Assembly: GCA_916613615.1 (NCBI GenBank)
Contig: OU744731.1
Location: forward strand, 16,473,328 to 16,537,327
Source: Steromphala cineraria
Lineage: Eukaryota > Mollusca > Gastropoda > Trochida > Trochidae
Reading direction: 5' to 3'
DNA length: 64,000 bases
Part shown: piece by piece, positions 10,641-23,400 of the stretch
Layout of the letters: each line of letters opens with the position of its first letter
Numbering within the stretch: the first letter of the stretch is position 1
Made by a program: the position numbers and the translations under genes
The notes under the pieces: generated by a model
Told to the model about the DNA's origin: nothing
The model's input: the letters and a program-made list of their open reading frames with translations, nothing else
The model's database searches: none

Positions 10641-11257
10641 TATACAGATTTTTCTTTCTTTTCACAGAGAAATTCCTATCATTGTACTAACAATCAATGA
10701 CGAAATTGTTATTACACCGAAAGCACAAAATAGGCTTTTTAACAACAGAAAAATCCAGTTGGCTCATTTGCAGTTTGGGAACAACCCAGAGGAAATCAAT
10801 AAAATTTGACTTGTTCTGTTTTTTCACACATCATGAGTGTCAGAGAGAGTCACTGTTTACTGAATAAATACTGGATACTCTAAAGAAAAGAGAAAAAATC
10901 TGATCTTAAATTGAAATAAGCATTAAGATTTGTCCTTACAGAAACACGCAACATAAAAATTAAGACAAATTACACAGATGAACATGTTTCTATCTTAAAC
11001 ACTTCATTAGTTGAAGAAATAGTTGACTTATCAATGATTATTTGCAAAAATAAATTTTCCATGTTTCCTTATACTGGCAGTAATAAATTTACTTAAATAT
11101 AAATGAATCAATGATGGACATTGGATATTTTAAATAAAAATATATACCTAGGGAACATTTTCAATTAACATATAAAAATGTTATTCCTAGAAACAAGAAT
11201 AAGCCATTCCATAATACTGTAACAACCCGTCAAAATCTTACATGTAGACATTCATTT
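10641..11257 (-). other. 3' flank of GALC
   Basis: AT-rich sequence immediately downstream of the GALC stop codon (gene on the minus strand), so probably its 3' UTR and beyond. I could not assign a polyadenylation signal. Confidence 0.35.
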
Positions 11258-14200
11258 CTATCCCTTTACATGACTTTTGTACAATCCCTTCAAATTCTCG
11301 GCCTGATTAAGATTTTCAGCAACTATCAAATTGTCAAAATCAGCAATTCCATAGCTTGAAGTTCCGACTCCTGCAAATCCCATGCTTGGGGAGGGAGGCA
11401 ACTGCACATTGAAAATGCTGTCCCCATTGATATACACGGTTGCTGACTTCTCCTGCAAAGATGAATTTATTCCTTAAACATTATTTTATAGTGAAGTCTG
11501 ATAACAACATTTCAAAGTGTTTGCATGTATAAAAGTATACTTTTTGATAAATGTAATTGAAAGGTTTTTTTTAATGAATGCTACCATGTGCCTTAATATA
11601 GTTTTATCAGTTTATGGGGAGATTAATACACCAAATGATTTTCTATGTTGTTCCTTGGTGATTAGCTGAGGGGGTCATTTGACATATTCTGACGAGCAGA
11701 ATGTTTTAGTATCCTACTCCTCATAATCACAAACACCAAATCAAAAAGGTGGTCAAATTTCACCGGGATCCCTCTAGGAACAACAACAAAATTTTAATAT
11801 TTTAAAAAAAAATGAGATGCACACCCTTAGGATGCCTATAAGCCATGTGTGCAATTTCAATTAAATTTGTTCAACGTTTTATTTAGGAGAAGTGGATAAA
11901 CGATACCCTGTAAAGAATGGTTACGTACAAACAGACGTTCGGACAACCAATGGTTGTCCAATATGCCCCTGTCATATATGGCTGGGGTATAAAAATTGGG
12001 GAGATCCGAAGCTTGTATAATCTTGAGTAAATATGGCCACAAAATATTAACGACGATTCAATATATATTTAGGCATCGTATGGTTCTTTAAATGTACTAT
12101 AGAGCATCTCAATATTGAAAATTGGGGTGTTCCTTAATTTATTTTGTTAAGTATAGAGGGCAAAATTGATGTTCAAAAATGTCCAATTCCAAATGTTTTA
12201 AGTAGGTACCCCTCTCACCTGCACTAGAAGAGCGATCTTGTTCCAGCTGAACTGGGAGGCCTGAGTTTCGTTCCCTGATGCTAGCACCACCTTCCTCTCT
12301 GAAATAGTCATCAATGTTATTGTTATTATTAGTGTGTCTAAGTTGTTCATCCACAGTAGCCTTCTCTCTTATTTCTTATATTATTCCCTGCCACTAAGTG
12401 GAAGGGAGATATAGGTTTGGTCTCTGTCCGTGCATCCGTTCATGTTAAAGGGGACAGGTTTTCTCAGAAACTATATAAGATAGGATAACCAAATTTGCTG
12501 TGTGTCTTCAGGGTCTCAATACCTTCATGGAGTTTGAAAATGAGATGTATGCAATTACATATTACAGATTTGCCACCCATGTAGGAAAATATTGGGAGCT
12601 TTAATGAAAACTTATTTGGCAGGGGATGTTGATGACTTCTGGTTGTTTTTTAGTTGTTCATCCATAGTAGTCTTTTTTCTTATCATTGTTTCTAAGTTGT
12701 TAGTTGCCTTTAAGGCATTTTTGATACAATAGGTCGGTTTAGTGGCTAGAACAATTACCTATCTCAAATGATTAAAAGATGTTCACACTAAACTGGCTAC
12801 ATGCAATTTATGTTATACTGGTTTTCTTTAACTTTTGAAATTGCAGTAATGACATGTTTTAAACTTTGAAGAACACATAACTTGCATAAACTGATAATAA
12901 ATATATATCTGAAAAGAACATTTTTTTCCAAAAACTCCTACAGTGCCTTGTTATAAGAGTGTATAAGCAGCGAGTCTGCTAGATTCCGAGCACGGGAAGT
13001 TCTTAACAAAGTGTGAAGTTGTGAAAATAACTTTAATTATATATACATGTCATAAACAGTGATTGAAAAATCTTCTTTCTCAAATGACAATGATTTTCGG
13101 TCTTGACGCCTTTATTTAGACAAAATAGAATACAAATTCTTGAATTTAAAAAATACCAATTTATTGCAATACGTATCGCAATATGCTTTTCTGTACGCAA
13201 TATATTGCAATACAGAAATGAGGAACGTTACCCATCCTCATAAAATTGCACGTTGAGTTTCCTAGGAAAAATTGATAGAAGTCATTGCATTCATAGTCAC
13301 ATTAAACAATGTAATTGTTTCACAAATATAGTTTCATATAGCAAGTCCTCATGGATTTTGAGTTCTTGTCCTGAAAATGGCTACATGCATTCACAGATAG
13401 ACTGGTATTATAGCTATATATATTGTGAAAACCAACTTTGTGAACAATCATTCATATACCTTAATCATAACTGATAAAACTACATGATGAAAATTTTTCC
13501 CCATGCAAGTCTAAAAGCATGTTTTCTGAAACACAACCTTTTACTAATTTCTGTCATATTCTCAAACTAACCAAAATTTGAAATTGTTGTCATTTGTGCC
13601 TTATAATTCCATATACTTACCAAGGTCTTGTGAAATTATATATGTCTGTTTGATAGGGAAGAAATGGAAGAAGATGCCCGCAGCTCTATATGTGGAACAC
13701 CCAGTGCTGTTGATACGAGCAGCCAGATATACACCATCGGTGCCGTTAACTTCGCTCACTATCACTTCCGTCTGAAGGTATACTGTGCTCCTATGTAAGA
13801 GAAAAATATCTAATAATTTTAGGGGAATAATAATTAATGACGGGAGACTAGTTATTTATCAGTAATGGTAACACTGTACCATTCACCTTGCTCACTATAA
13901 TCACTTCTCTCTGAAGGTATTTCGTGCTCCTGTAGCAAGAGAAAATATCTATCACTTTTATTGGAATTCTAGATCAATGAAAGGTCGGGTCTAGTTTTAT
14001 TGTGAACATCCTCTGTACCCTTCACCTTGCTCACTATCACTTCTCTCTGAAGGTATTTCGTGATCCTGTGTAAGAGGAAAATATCTATCACTTTTATTGG
14101 AATTCTAGATCAATGAAAGGTTGGGTCTAGTTTTATTGTGAACATCCTCTGAACCATTCACCTTGCTCACTTTCACTTTGGTCTCAAGGTATACCATGCT

Positions 14201-17200
14201 CCTGTAGTACCTACTAAAGCTGAACGATTTAGACTTGCTATACTTTGGTAGACTTGGTTGGTCGTCAATTGATTATTTTTGCTTTAGGGTCTGAATGACA
14301 GACTAAAGTAAAGAAAATAAGATCTTTAAAACTAAACATAAACTACCAGTTGGCAGATCCAAGGACAGTCATGGTAGAGTTGTGGACGTCAAACTCCGGA
14401 CACCAAACAACAGGGCTCTCGAGGACCATCTGACGCATAACGTTCCCCACAAAACTGTCTATGTGTATCACCTCAAACACTCCGTTCTGCTGGGCCAGGA
14501 GGAGTGGCTCCGAGTTGTTGTCGTAATCTGATCGAGAGAATTCAGGAGAGGGTCACGTCCGTAACTCTCAATTCGTTGAATTCGGAGCCTTACTCAACAC
14601 ATCATTAAAATATTTTAAATCAACCTAAGTGAAAAACTTGATGGTATATGCAATGTTCAATTATTTTAATATAATGGAACATTAGAACAATTAGCTGACA
14701 TCACAAATGTCATATTATTGATGAAGATTTGAGTTTGTATTTTTTCAGGACATGTCAAAACATATGCATCTGATCATTACTTTCAAGAATATGTGATGTC
14801 ATGACACAAAAAGTCATAATTCTCACTTTCAAAATGTTCCATATAAGGGAGAGGGAATGTTTTGGGGGGAGGGGGAGACCCATAGTCCCCCTTCTGGCCA
14901 GAGGTCAGTGTGGTCAGAGTGTAAGCTTCGTCCACCCCCACGGACAGGGTCACTTGAGCACCGGTCACCTGCAAACGGAATGGATTTCATGAGGTACATA
15001 GCGGTCTGTCTGGCAGCCTGGTAGGGATAACAGCATGAGGGTCTGCTTTAGTACTTCATCTACCATGTTATACAAAATCAAGTTCTCAATAAATTTGTTG
15101 AAAGTCTTAAGTGCAGGTTGCTACCCTTGCCATATCATTTAAAAATGGTTGTCAATTTCACAGTTTCTGTGCCCAAGCGAAAGAAGATTAATTTTTCAGG
15201 CTGAGCCAATGTTACCATCACATTGTTGATTGTGGCGTAACTTATAACATGTTTCTCAATGTGTTTACATCCCAGAGCCTAGACCCTGCAAATAACAAGC
15301 TGTCTCTATTTTTAGCAATAAACAGATGTGGGAACACCCTTTGGTTAATTTTCTGTTTGTTAATCAATTATGTTTGTTATTTTGTATTGTCGGTAAGAAA
15401 TATTACTTGAATACGTATATATAAAGAATGTGTAAAAAATACTTTAAATGATTAACACTCTGATAATGTATCTTTATTAGTTTAAGAACAATGAAAATTG
15501 TTGGTTGACTGATTTCTTAAATTTTACTTAATTCAAAAGATTTTTCAACCACAGTCATTCAACAATTGAAATGCATACAAATATTCAATGAAGTTTTGTA
15601 TTTTGGGTTCTCAAGCTTGAAGAAAAGTGAGCAAGGGTTCCACGCCGTATGCTACTGACATGGATTATACAATGGATGCATGCCCTATGCTACTGACATG
15701 GGCTATACGAGGATTGCACGCCCTATGCTGACATGGGCTATACGAGGGTTGCACGCCCTATGCTACTGACATGGGTTATACGAGGAATGCACGCCCTATG
15801 CTACTGACATGGATTATACAAGGGATGCATGCCCTATGCTACTGACATGGGCTATACCAGGATTGCACGCCCTACGCTGACATGGGCTATACGAGGGTTG
15901 CACGCCCTATGCTACTGACATGGGCTATACGAGGGTTGCACGCCCTATGCTACTGACATGGGTTATACGAAGGTTGCATGCCCTATGCTGCTGACATGGG
16001 TTATATGAGGGTTGCACGCCCTATGCTACTGACATGGGTTATACGAGGGTTGCACGCCCTATGCTACAGACATGGGCTATACGGAGGTTGCACGCCCTAT
16101 GCTACTGACATGGGTTATACAAGGGATGCATGCCCTATGATACTGACATGGGTTATACGAGGGTTTTGTATTTTGGGTTCTCAAGCTTGAAGAAAAGTGA
16201 GCAAGGGTTCCACGCCGTATGCTACTGACATGGATTATACAATGGATGCATGCCCTATGCTACTGACATGGGCTATACGAGGATTGCACGCCCTATGCTG
16301 ACATGGGCTATACGAGGGTTGCACGCCCTATGCTACTGACATGGGTTATACGAGGAATGCACGCCCTATGCTACTGACATGGATTATACAAGGGATGCAT
16401 GCCCTATGCTACTGACATGGGCTATACCAGGATTGCACGCCCTACGCTGACATGGGCTATACGAGGGTTGCACGCCCTATGCTACTGACATGGGCTATAC
16501 GAGGGTTGCACGCCCTATGCTACTGACATGGGTTATACGAAGGTTGCATGCCCTATGCTGCTGACATGGGTTATATGAGGGTTGCACGCCCTATGCTACT
16601 GACATGGGTTATACGAGGGTTGCACGCCCTATGCTACAGACATGGGCTATACGGAGGTTGCACGCCCTATGCTACTGACATGGGTTATACAAGGGATGCA
16701 TGCCCTATGATACTGACATGGGTTATACGAGGGTTGCACGCCCTATGCTACAGACATGGGCTATACGAGGGTTGCATGCCCTATGATACTGTGACATGGG
16801 TTATGCGACGGTTGCACGCCCTATGCTACTGACATGGGCTATACGAGGGTTGCAAGCCCTATGCTTCTGACATGGGTTATACGAAGGTTGCACGCCCTAT
16901 GCTACTGACATGGGTTATACGGAGGTATATGCTACTGTGACATGATTATACGGAGGTATATGCTACTGTGACATGGTTATGCGACGGTTGCACGCCCTAT
17001 GCTCATGACGGGTTATACGATGGTTGTGGCCCTGTAGAGATACTGAATTGCCCTGTTGAATGAATCAAAGACCAAAGCAAGTTTTGGTTTGCGCACCAAA
17101 AACCAAATGATCAGTTTCCCATCAAATGTATAAAGTTGGGGTGAAGCAGAACCACCAGCAGAGATGAAGTGATGAAATAAGACTGATAAGATAGCTCAGT

Positions 17201-20200
17201 AGGGTACGGGATAGCTCAGTCGGCAAGAGCGCCGGTCTCTCAGAGATCCGGGGTTCGAATCCCATCCAGGCCAAGGTGTAAAGACCTAGAGTTCACCTTT
17301 GTTAGAACTATATAAGTGTCACCCTGGAGCCCTAGTGTGTAGTGCAACAAAAACTACGCATTAAAAAGATCCCACGAATTCATGTCAGTGGCTGAATGGT
17401 AGATACATGAACACGTGCATACGCCGAGCTGTCGGTTATCAGCATTCAGCAGTGTTGGACAAACTGCTGTGACTATGCATCTCAGTTCACCCAGCTGTGA
17501 ATGGGTACCCTGTGAGGCATAGAATGGTCCCTAACCTGAGCGCCATATATGGATGCCGGTTGAATACTCCCAAGGGAGTTGAATTGGAAAAATTAATGGA
17601 CGGTGAATGAATGCCATTGATCAGGGGAAACAATGTAAGCGCCTTGCGGCTATATAAATATTCGTATAATAAAAAGAGACTGATAATTTTTCTTTGCCGA
17701 GTTAACATCATTAAATATTCATACTTCTTACTTCTAAAATTACAAAGTGGACTTAAGCTTCCCCGAAGCGGAACTACCCCTTAGAAAGAATGAAAAATGA
17801 TTGATACCTGAGAACCTCCAAAGTGAATGTTCAAATGAATAGAGATGCATGAATGAATAATAAGCATGAAAAGAAAATGAAACACTAGTCATGGAAGTCT
17901 TGTGAGTACACTAAAGGAATAGGGAAACATTGCAAATAAACAAACAAAATCAATAATACAATAGTCAGCTTAGACAAAGGTAAATGATTAAGAAACTGCG
18001 CTTTATGCATTACATAACTTATGCATTACAATGAAAATATATATATCAGGTTCTCAGCCACAAACTGTCTAAAAGTAATGAATAAATAAACAAGCAGCTG
18101 ACATGGTCGAGCTATATCCCCCGCAAATTGCACAACATGTATATAGGTTTTCCTTATCATATTGCTGATTAATTTTTGTCACACAAAATAACTCAATTTT
18201 TCAAGGATATGAAGGAAACTGTTCTAATAAAAAAATAGAGCCATTGGCTCTGTAGCTCATCAGGCTTCATTATCAATTATGCTTTATATATATTAGGGGT
18301 CACAGGACCACTAAAGCTACAATTCATAATCCTCATCAGTCAAGGAGTCTGTACACAAAGTTTCAGCTTTCTAGGCCTCATGGTTCTAGAGAAGAAGATG
18401 AAAATAGGTTTTTAGGGCGTGGCTCCTGTGACCCTTATTAGGGGTCACAGGGCCACCAAAGCTACAATTTATAATCCTTACTAGTCAAGGAGTCTGTACA
18501 CAAAGTTTCAGCTTTCTAGGCATCATGGTTCTAGGGAAGAAGATCAAAATAGGTTTTTAGGGCGTGGCCCCTGTGGCCCTTATTAGGGGTCACAGGGCCA
18601 CCAAAGCTACAATTTATAATCCTCACTAGTCAAGGGGTCTGTACACAAAGTTTTAGATTTCTAGGCCTCATGGTTCTGGAGAAGAAGATGAAAATAGGTT
18701 TTTAGGGCATGGCCCCTGTGGCCCTTATTAGGGATCACAGGGCCACCAAAGCTACAATTTATAATCCTCACTAGTCAAGGAGTCTGTACACAAAGTTTTA
18801 GGTTTCTAGGCCTCATAGTTCTGGAGAAGAAGATGAAAATAGGTTTTAAGGGTGTGGCCCCTGTGGCCCTTATTAGGGGTCACAGGGCCACCAAAGCTAC
18901 AATTTTTAATCCTCACTAGTCAAGGAGTCTGTACACAAAGTTTTAGGTTTCTAGGCCTCATAGTTCTGGAGAAGAAGATGAAAATAGGTTTTAAGGGCGT
19001 GGCCCCTGTGGCCCTTAATAGGGGTCACAGGGCCACCAAAGCTACAATTTTTAATCCTCACTAGTCAAGGAGTCTGTACACAAAGTTTTAGGTTTCTAGG
19101 CCTCATAGTTCTGGAGAAGAAGATGAAAATAGGTTTTAAGGGCGTGGCCCCTGTGGCCCTTATTAGGGGTCACAGGGCCACCAAAGCTACAATTTTTAAT
19201 CCTCACTAGTCAAGGGGTCTGTACACAAAGTTTTAGGTTTCTAGGCCTCATAGTTCTGGAGAAGAAGATGAAAATAGGTTTTTAGGGCATGGCCCCTGTG
19301 GCCCTTAATAGGGGTCACAGGGCCACCAAAGCTACAATTTTTAATCCTCACTAGTCAAGGAGTCTGTACACAAAGTTTTAGATTTCTAGGCCTTATGGTT
19401 CTGGAGAAGAAGTCGAAATTCCACAAAGTTTATGGACGGATGGACGGATGGACGGATGGACGGACGGACGCCGGACACCATGCCATGCCATAAGCCCATC
19501 GGGCCTTACAGGTCAGATGAGCTAAAAATTAAATGATACCTACTTTATGTTCACTGTTGGGCATAATTTGAGTAAACTGACAAAATTAAAATCAAACAAA
19601 TAAATTTATGTATTTGGATCTGAAAGATCAATTTGATCATATGTAAACAAAAATATTTTCAAAATTGTTCTTCATGACACACCTTAAGATTATTATGTAT
19701 CTTCATATCATATATAATAATCAAAATTTGGTGATTAGTTTAGAAGTTATGAGCAGGACAGGACTTGTAACAGTTTTCCAACAGAGTCCTCATTTTTTTC
19801 CAAAAAAGGCAAAATTTTAAAAAATATTTTCAAAATTGGTCTTCATGACACACCTTCAGATGATTATGTATCTCCATATCAAATTTGATCAATATGTGAT
19901 GATTAGTTTAGAAGCTGTGAGCCGGACACGAAAACAGATTTCTTACTAATTTACCACTTTTTCTCCAATGTCTTAATATTTTATGTAGATTTTCAGAAAA
20001 TTGTTTCTCATGACACATTATTACATGTTTCTTCATATCCATGAAGTATTTGAAATGAAATGGTTGATTAGTTAGAAAGTTATGAGCTGGACACAAAGTG
20101 TAACGGACGGACGGACGAATGGTACCCATTTTAATACCCCCCGCAACTTTGTTGTTGCGGGGGATAAAAAGGCTTAAGATTAACATGACATGAAATATCG

Positions 20201-20370
20201 TGAGTTTTCAAAGGAGGATTTAATGGAAATGTGGGTCCCTGTTGTCGGCAGATTTACAAAGTTAATTGATAACTGAACTGTAGAAATATGGTTACACAAG
20301 TTAAAAGAAAAGATTAGCTATCGACAAAATTAAATGAATTTTTAATCATCATCATCATCATCCTCATCAC

Positions 20371-20415
<45 letters not shown>

Positions 20416-23400
20416 AAAATGAAATTATCAGTATTGAAGTGACAAGTTTACCTGTACTGAGGACTTCCTCAGGAAGATGGACTGTGCACCATTGAACCCC
20501 AGTTTGCTGTACCACACGTTCAGTTCCTTTATACCTGCCTGAAGAGAAAGTGAAATCGTTGTTACATGGTCAAGATATGGGAGTATTTAGAGGATATTTG
20601 TCTTTTCTTGACAAATACTATGTTTATTTCATCAAGTGAGGAAGAAAGTTGATACGAGTGATCATATAAACCTTTTCTTCCTCTTGAGATGAAATAAACA
20701 TGGTATTTGTCAAGAAAAGACAAATTTTCTATTTATTTTATGATTTAATCATTGTATTTCAATAAATATTGAAGTACGTTGAGTCGGCTCCAAAGAGAGC
20801 CTGTCCCCTTAGCAACAACATGGCGTCATGAGCGTGTCATTGCGTCCCAGCATTGTTCAATGACGTCAGGCTAGTGACTAGTGACTGAATACACATTCCA
20901 TTGTTATTGTCACTAGTGACTGATAACACGCTTTATTGTCCTTGATATATCTTGGTATTTCACCACCAATCATAAAATAATTCATATATACCCAATATCA
21001 AGCAAAACCAGAAAGCTGAGTAGCTTTAGCTTTTCACACATCATAGTAGTGAAAACATAGTTGTTCTCTGTGAGATATGTGAATATTTAGTCTTCATTTG
21101 TGCAGAGAGATACACTTAGAGGGAGAGAAGAAAGTTACAGAACATTGACAAGGAGTTGTCAGGCCACAATACATTCTAGGCCCATATAAGTGTATGTTGT
21201 TTAAACATATTTTTATTTCACCAAATGAAATAAGGATTGGTGAACAAGCCACAAGGCTTATTTGAACACCGCTCATATATACAACAGAAAACTGGACATA
21301 CAAGTGAAGAAGCGAGCAAAGCTCACATACCCCCGCTCCCCACTTTGTCCAAAGAATTTCAAATAGTAAAACTGATTAATATTGGTTAAAGTATGATAGT
21401 TGAGTATACAGTAAGTCATTGTGTAAGTCTTCTTTCAACTGAAACCCAAATACCAATTCATTAATAGGTTTTACAATTAAAAGGGTACATCTAGAGATAA
21501 TGGTTGATCTTTGTTTCAAATTTGAGGTAGTTATCATGAATATTCTACAAGATGCACTGAGGACAAAATTATTTTTGTTGAGTCACTTTGTAAGTTATGT
21601 TTTCCAAAGAAACCTGAGAGAAGAAAATCCATATATATCGTTTATCTCTCACAAGGCATATCCAGCAATCATGATTGACATATGTAGCAAATTGGTGAAG
21701 CTGAGATGTATATTTCATGAAATATGTTCAGGACAAAGTAATTTATTATAGAATCACTGTTTTAGTCATGTTTCCAAAAATTAAAAAAATGTGATGGTCT
21801 AATCCTCAAATGGCACATCTAGGGATCATGGTTGATAAGTGTATGAAGTTTGGTGAAGCTAGCATGAATAGTTTGGGAGATATGCTCCGGACAAAAGACT
21901 TGGTCGAAGAGTCACTGTTTTAGTCATGTTTCCATGGAAACCACAAAAAATAAAAATAATTTGTTGGTCTAACCCTTAAAAGGCACAGCTAGGGATCATG
22001 ATTGATAAGTGTATGAAGTTTGGTGAAGCTAGCATGCATAGTTTTGGAGATCTGCTCCGCACAAAACGACTTCCTCAAAGAGTCACTTTTTAGTCACGTT
22101 TCCATGGAAACCGCAACAATGAAAATTCAGAAATAGTTCTAACCCTCAAAAGGCACAACTAGGGATCATGGTTGACATGTGTATGAAGTTTGATGAAGCT
22201 AGCATGCATAGTTTTGGAGATATGCTCCGCACAAAACGACTTCCTCAAAGAGTCACTTTTTAGTCACGTTTCCATGGAAACCGCAAAAATGAAAATTCAG
22301 AAATAGTTCTAACCCTCAAAAGGCACAACTAGGGATCATGGTTGACATGTGTATGAAGTTTGATGAGGCTAGCATGCATAGTTTTGGAGATCTGCTCCGC
22401 ACAAAGTTTTGGGACGGACGGACAGACGGACAGACGGACGGACGGAAAGAATGAACGCTATATACCCCCGCTTACGCTGTAAGGCGGGGGTATAAATATA
22501 CAATACAATTAGAAAAATATAATTAATATAACCATCTTTATAGTCAAATCAGTTTATGTTAAAACATAATGTTGTTGGAGATGCCTATGATATGCTGCAG
22601 TGAAAATGAGATATATAATATAGAAAATTAAACTTATATGGCTTTAAACCTGACAGACAAATCCACATAATGCATAGTTTAGTGTATGGGTGAGTTTACA
22701 TAACAGAAATTGGGGGGTAAAAGAGGGGGGTCGCCTAATACACAATGTCTATCTTTCACAGAAGAAAATCGATGCCAAGTAAGGGGTATCTGCCAGCCCA
22801 ACAAGTCAAGCGAGTCAATGTTTACACCAGATGTACATAACACAATTATCAATTTCATTTCAAATTTAATCTTGTAAAATAAATAACTTTGTCTAATTGT
22901 TCTTTATTAATGAAAATAAACAGAGAAATTTGAATGAAAATACTAGTTATGCTTGTTAAGGGTTACAGCAGTAAATGTTATGAACTGAAGACTCACAAAG
23001 CTGCCGGCCAGACTGAAGGTGATATTCTGTGATGTCACATTGTATGCAGGGAGAGCTGGTCGAATACACACAGAATGGTCATGGCTCTGGAAGAGATTTT
23101 AGAATATTTGGTTAAGTGGCAAGACAACTCAAGAAATTAGAGCCATTGGCTCTGTAGCTCGTCAGGCTTCAATAATGCTGTAGAGTGTTGCCAATGTGTC
23201 TCACTCTTTGTAGGGGCCACAGGGTAACCAATCCTAAAATAAACTATATAGGCAATAAGTTGCAGTTTTCTAGGCCTTATACTTCTGGAGAGGAAGATGA
23301 AAATAGTTTTTAAGGCCATAGAAGCTGTGGCCCTTATTGGACACAGGGCCACCAAAGCTAGAATAATAATCCTCACTAGTCAAGGAGTCTAAAACACAAG

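Noticed and set aside
15978..16832. Long forward frames with repeated motifs such as ALCYRHGLY and PYATDMGY
   Set aside because: Translation of the 38-bp minisatellite. The array is in a GALC intron, the frame shifts between units and no start or promoter context is seen.
17206..17273. tRNA gene
   Set aside because: A and B boxes are good, but the acceptor stem pairs only partly and the anticodon arm is too long. A SINE body and tail follow directly.
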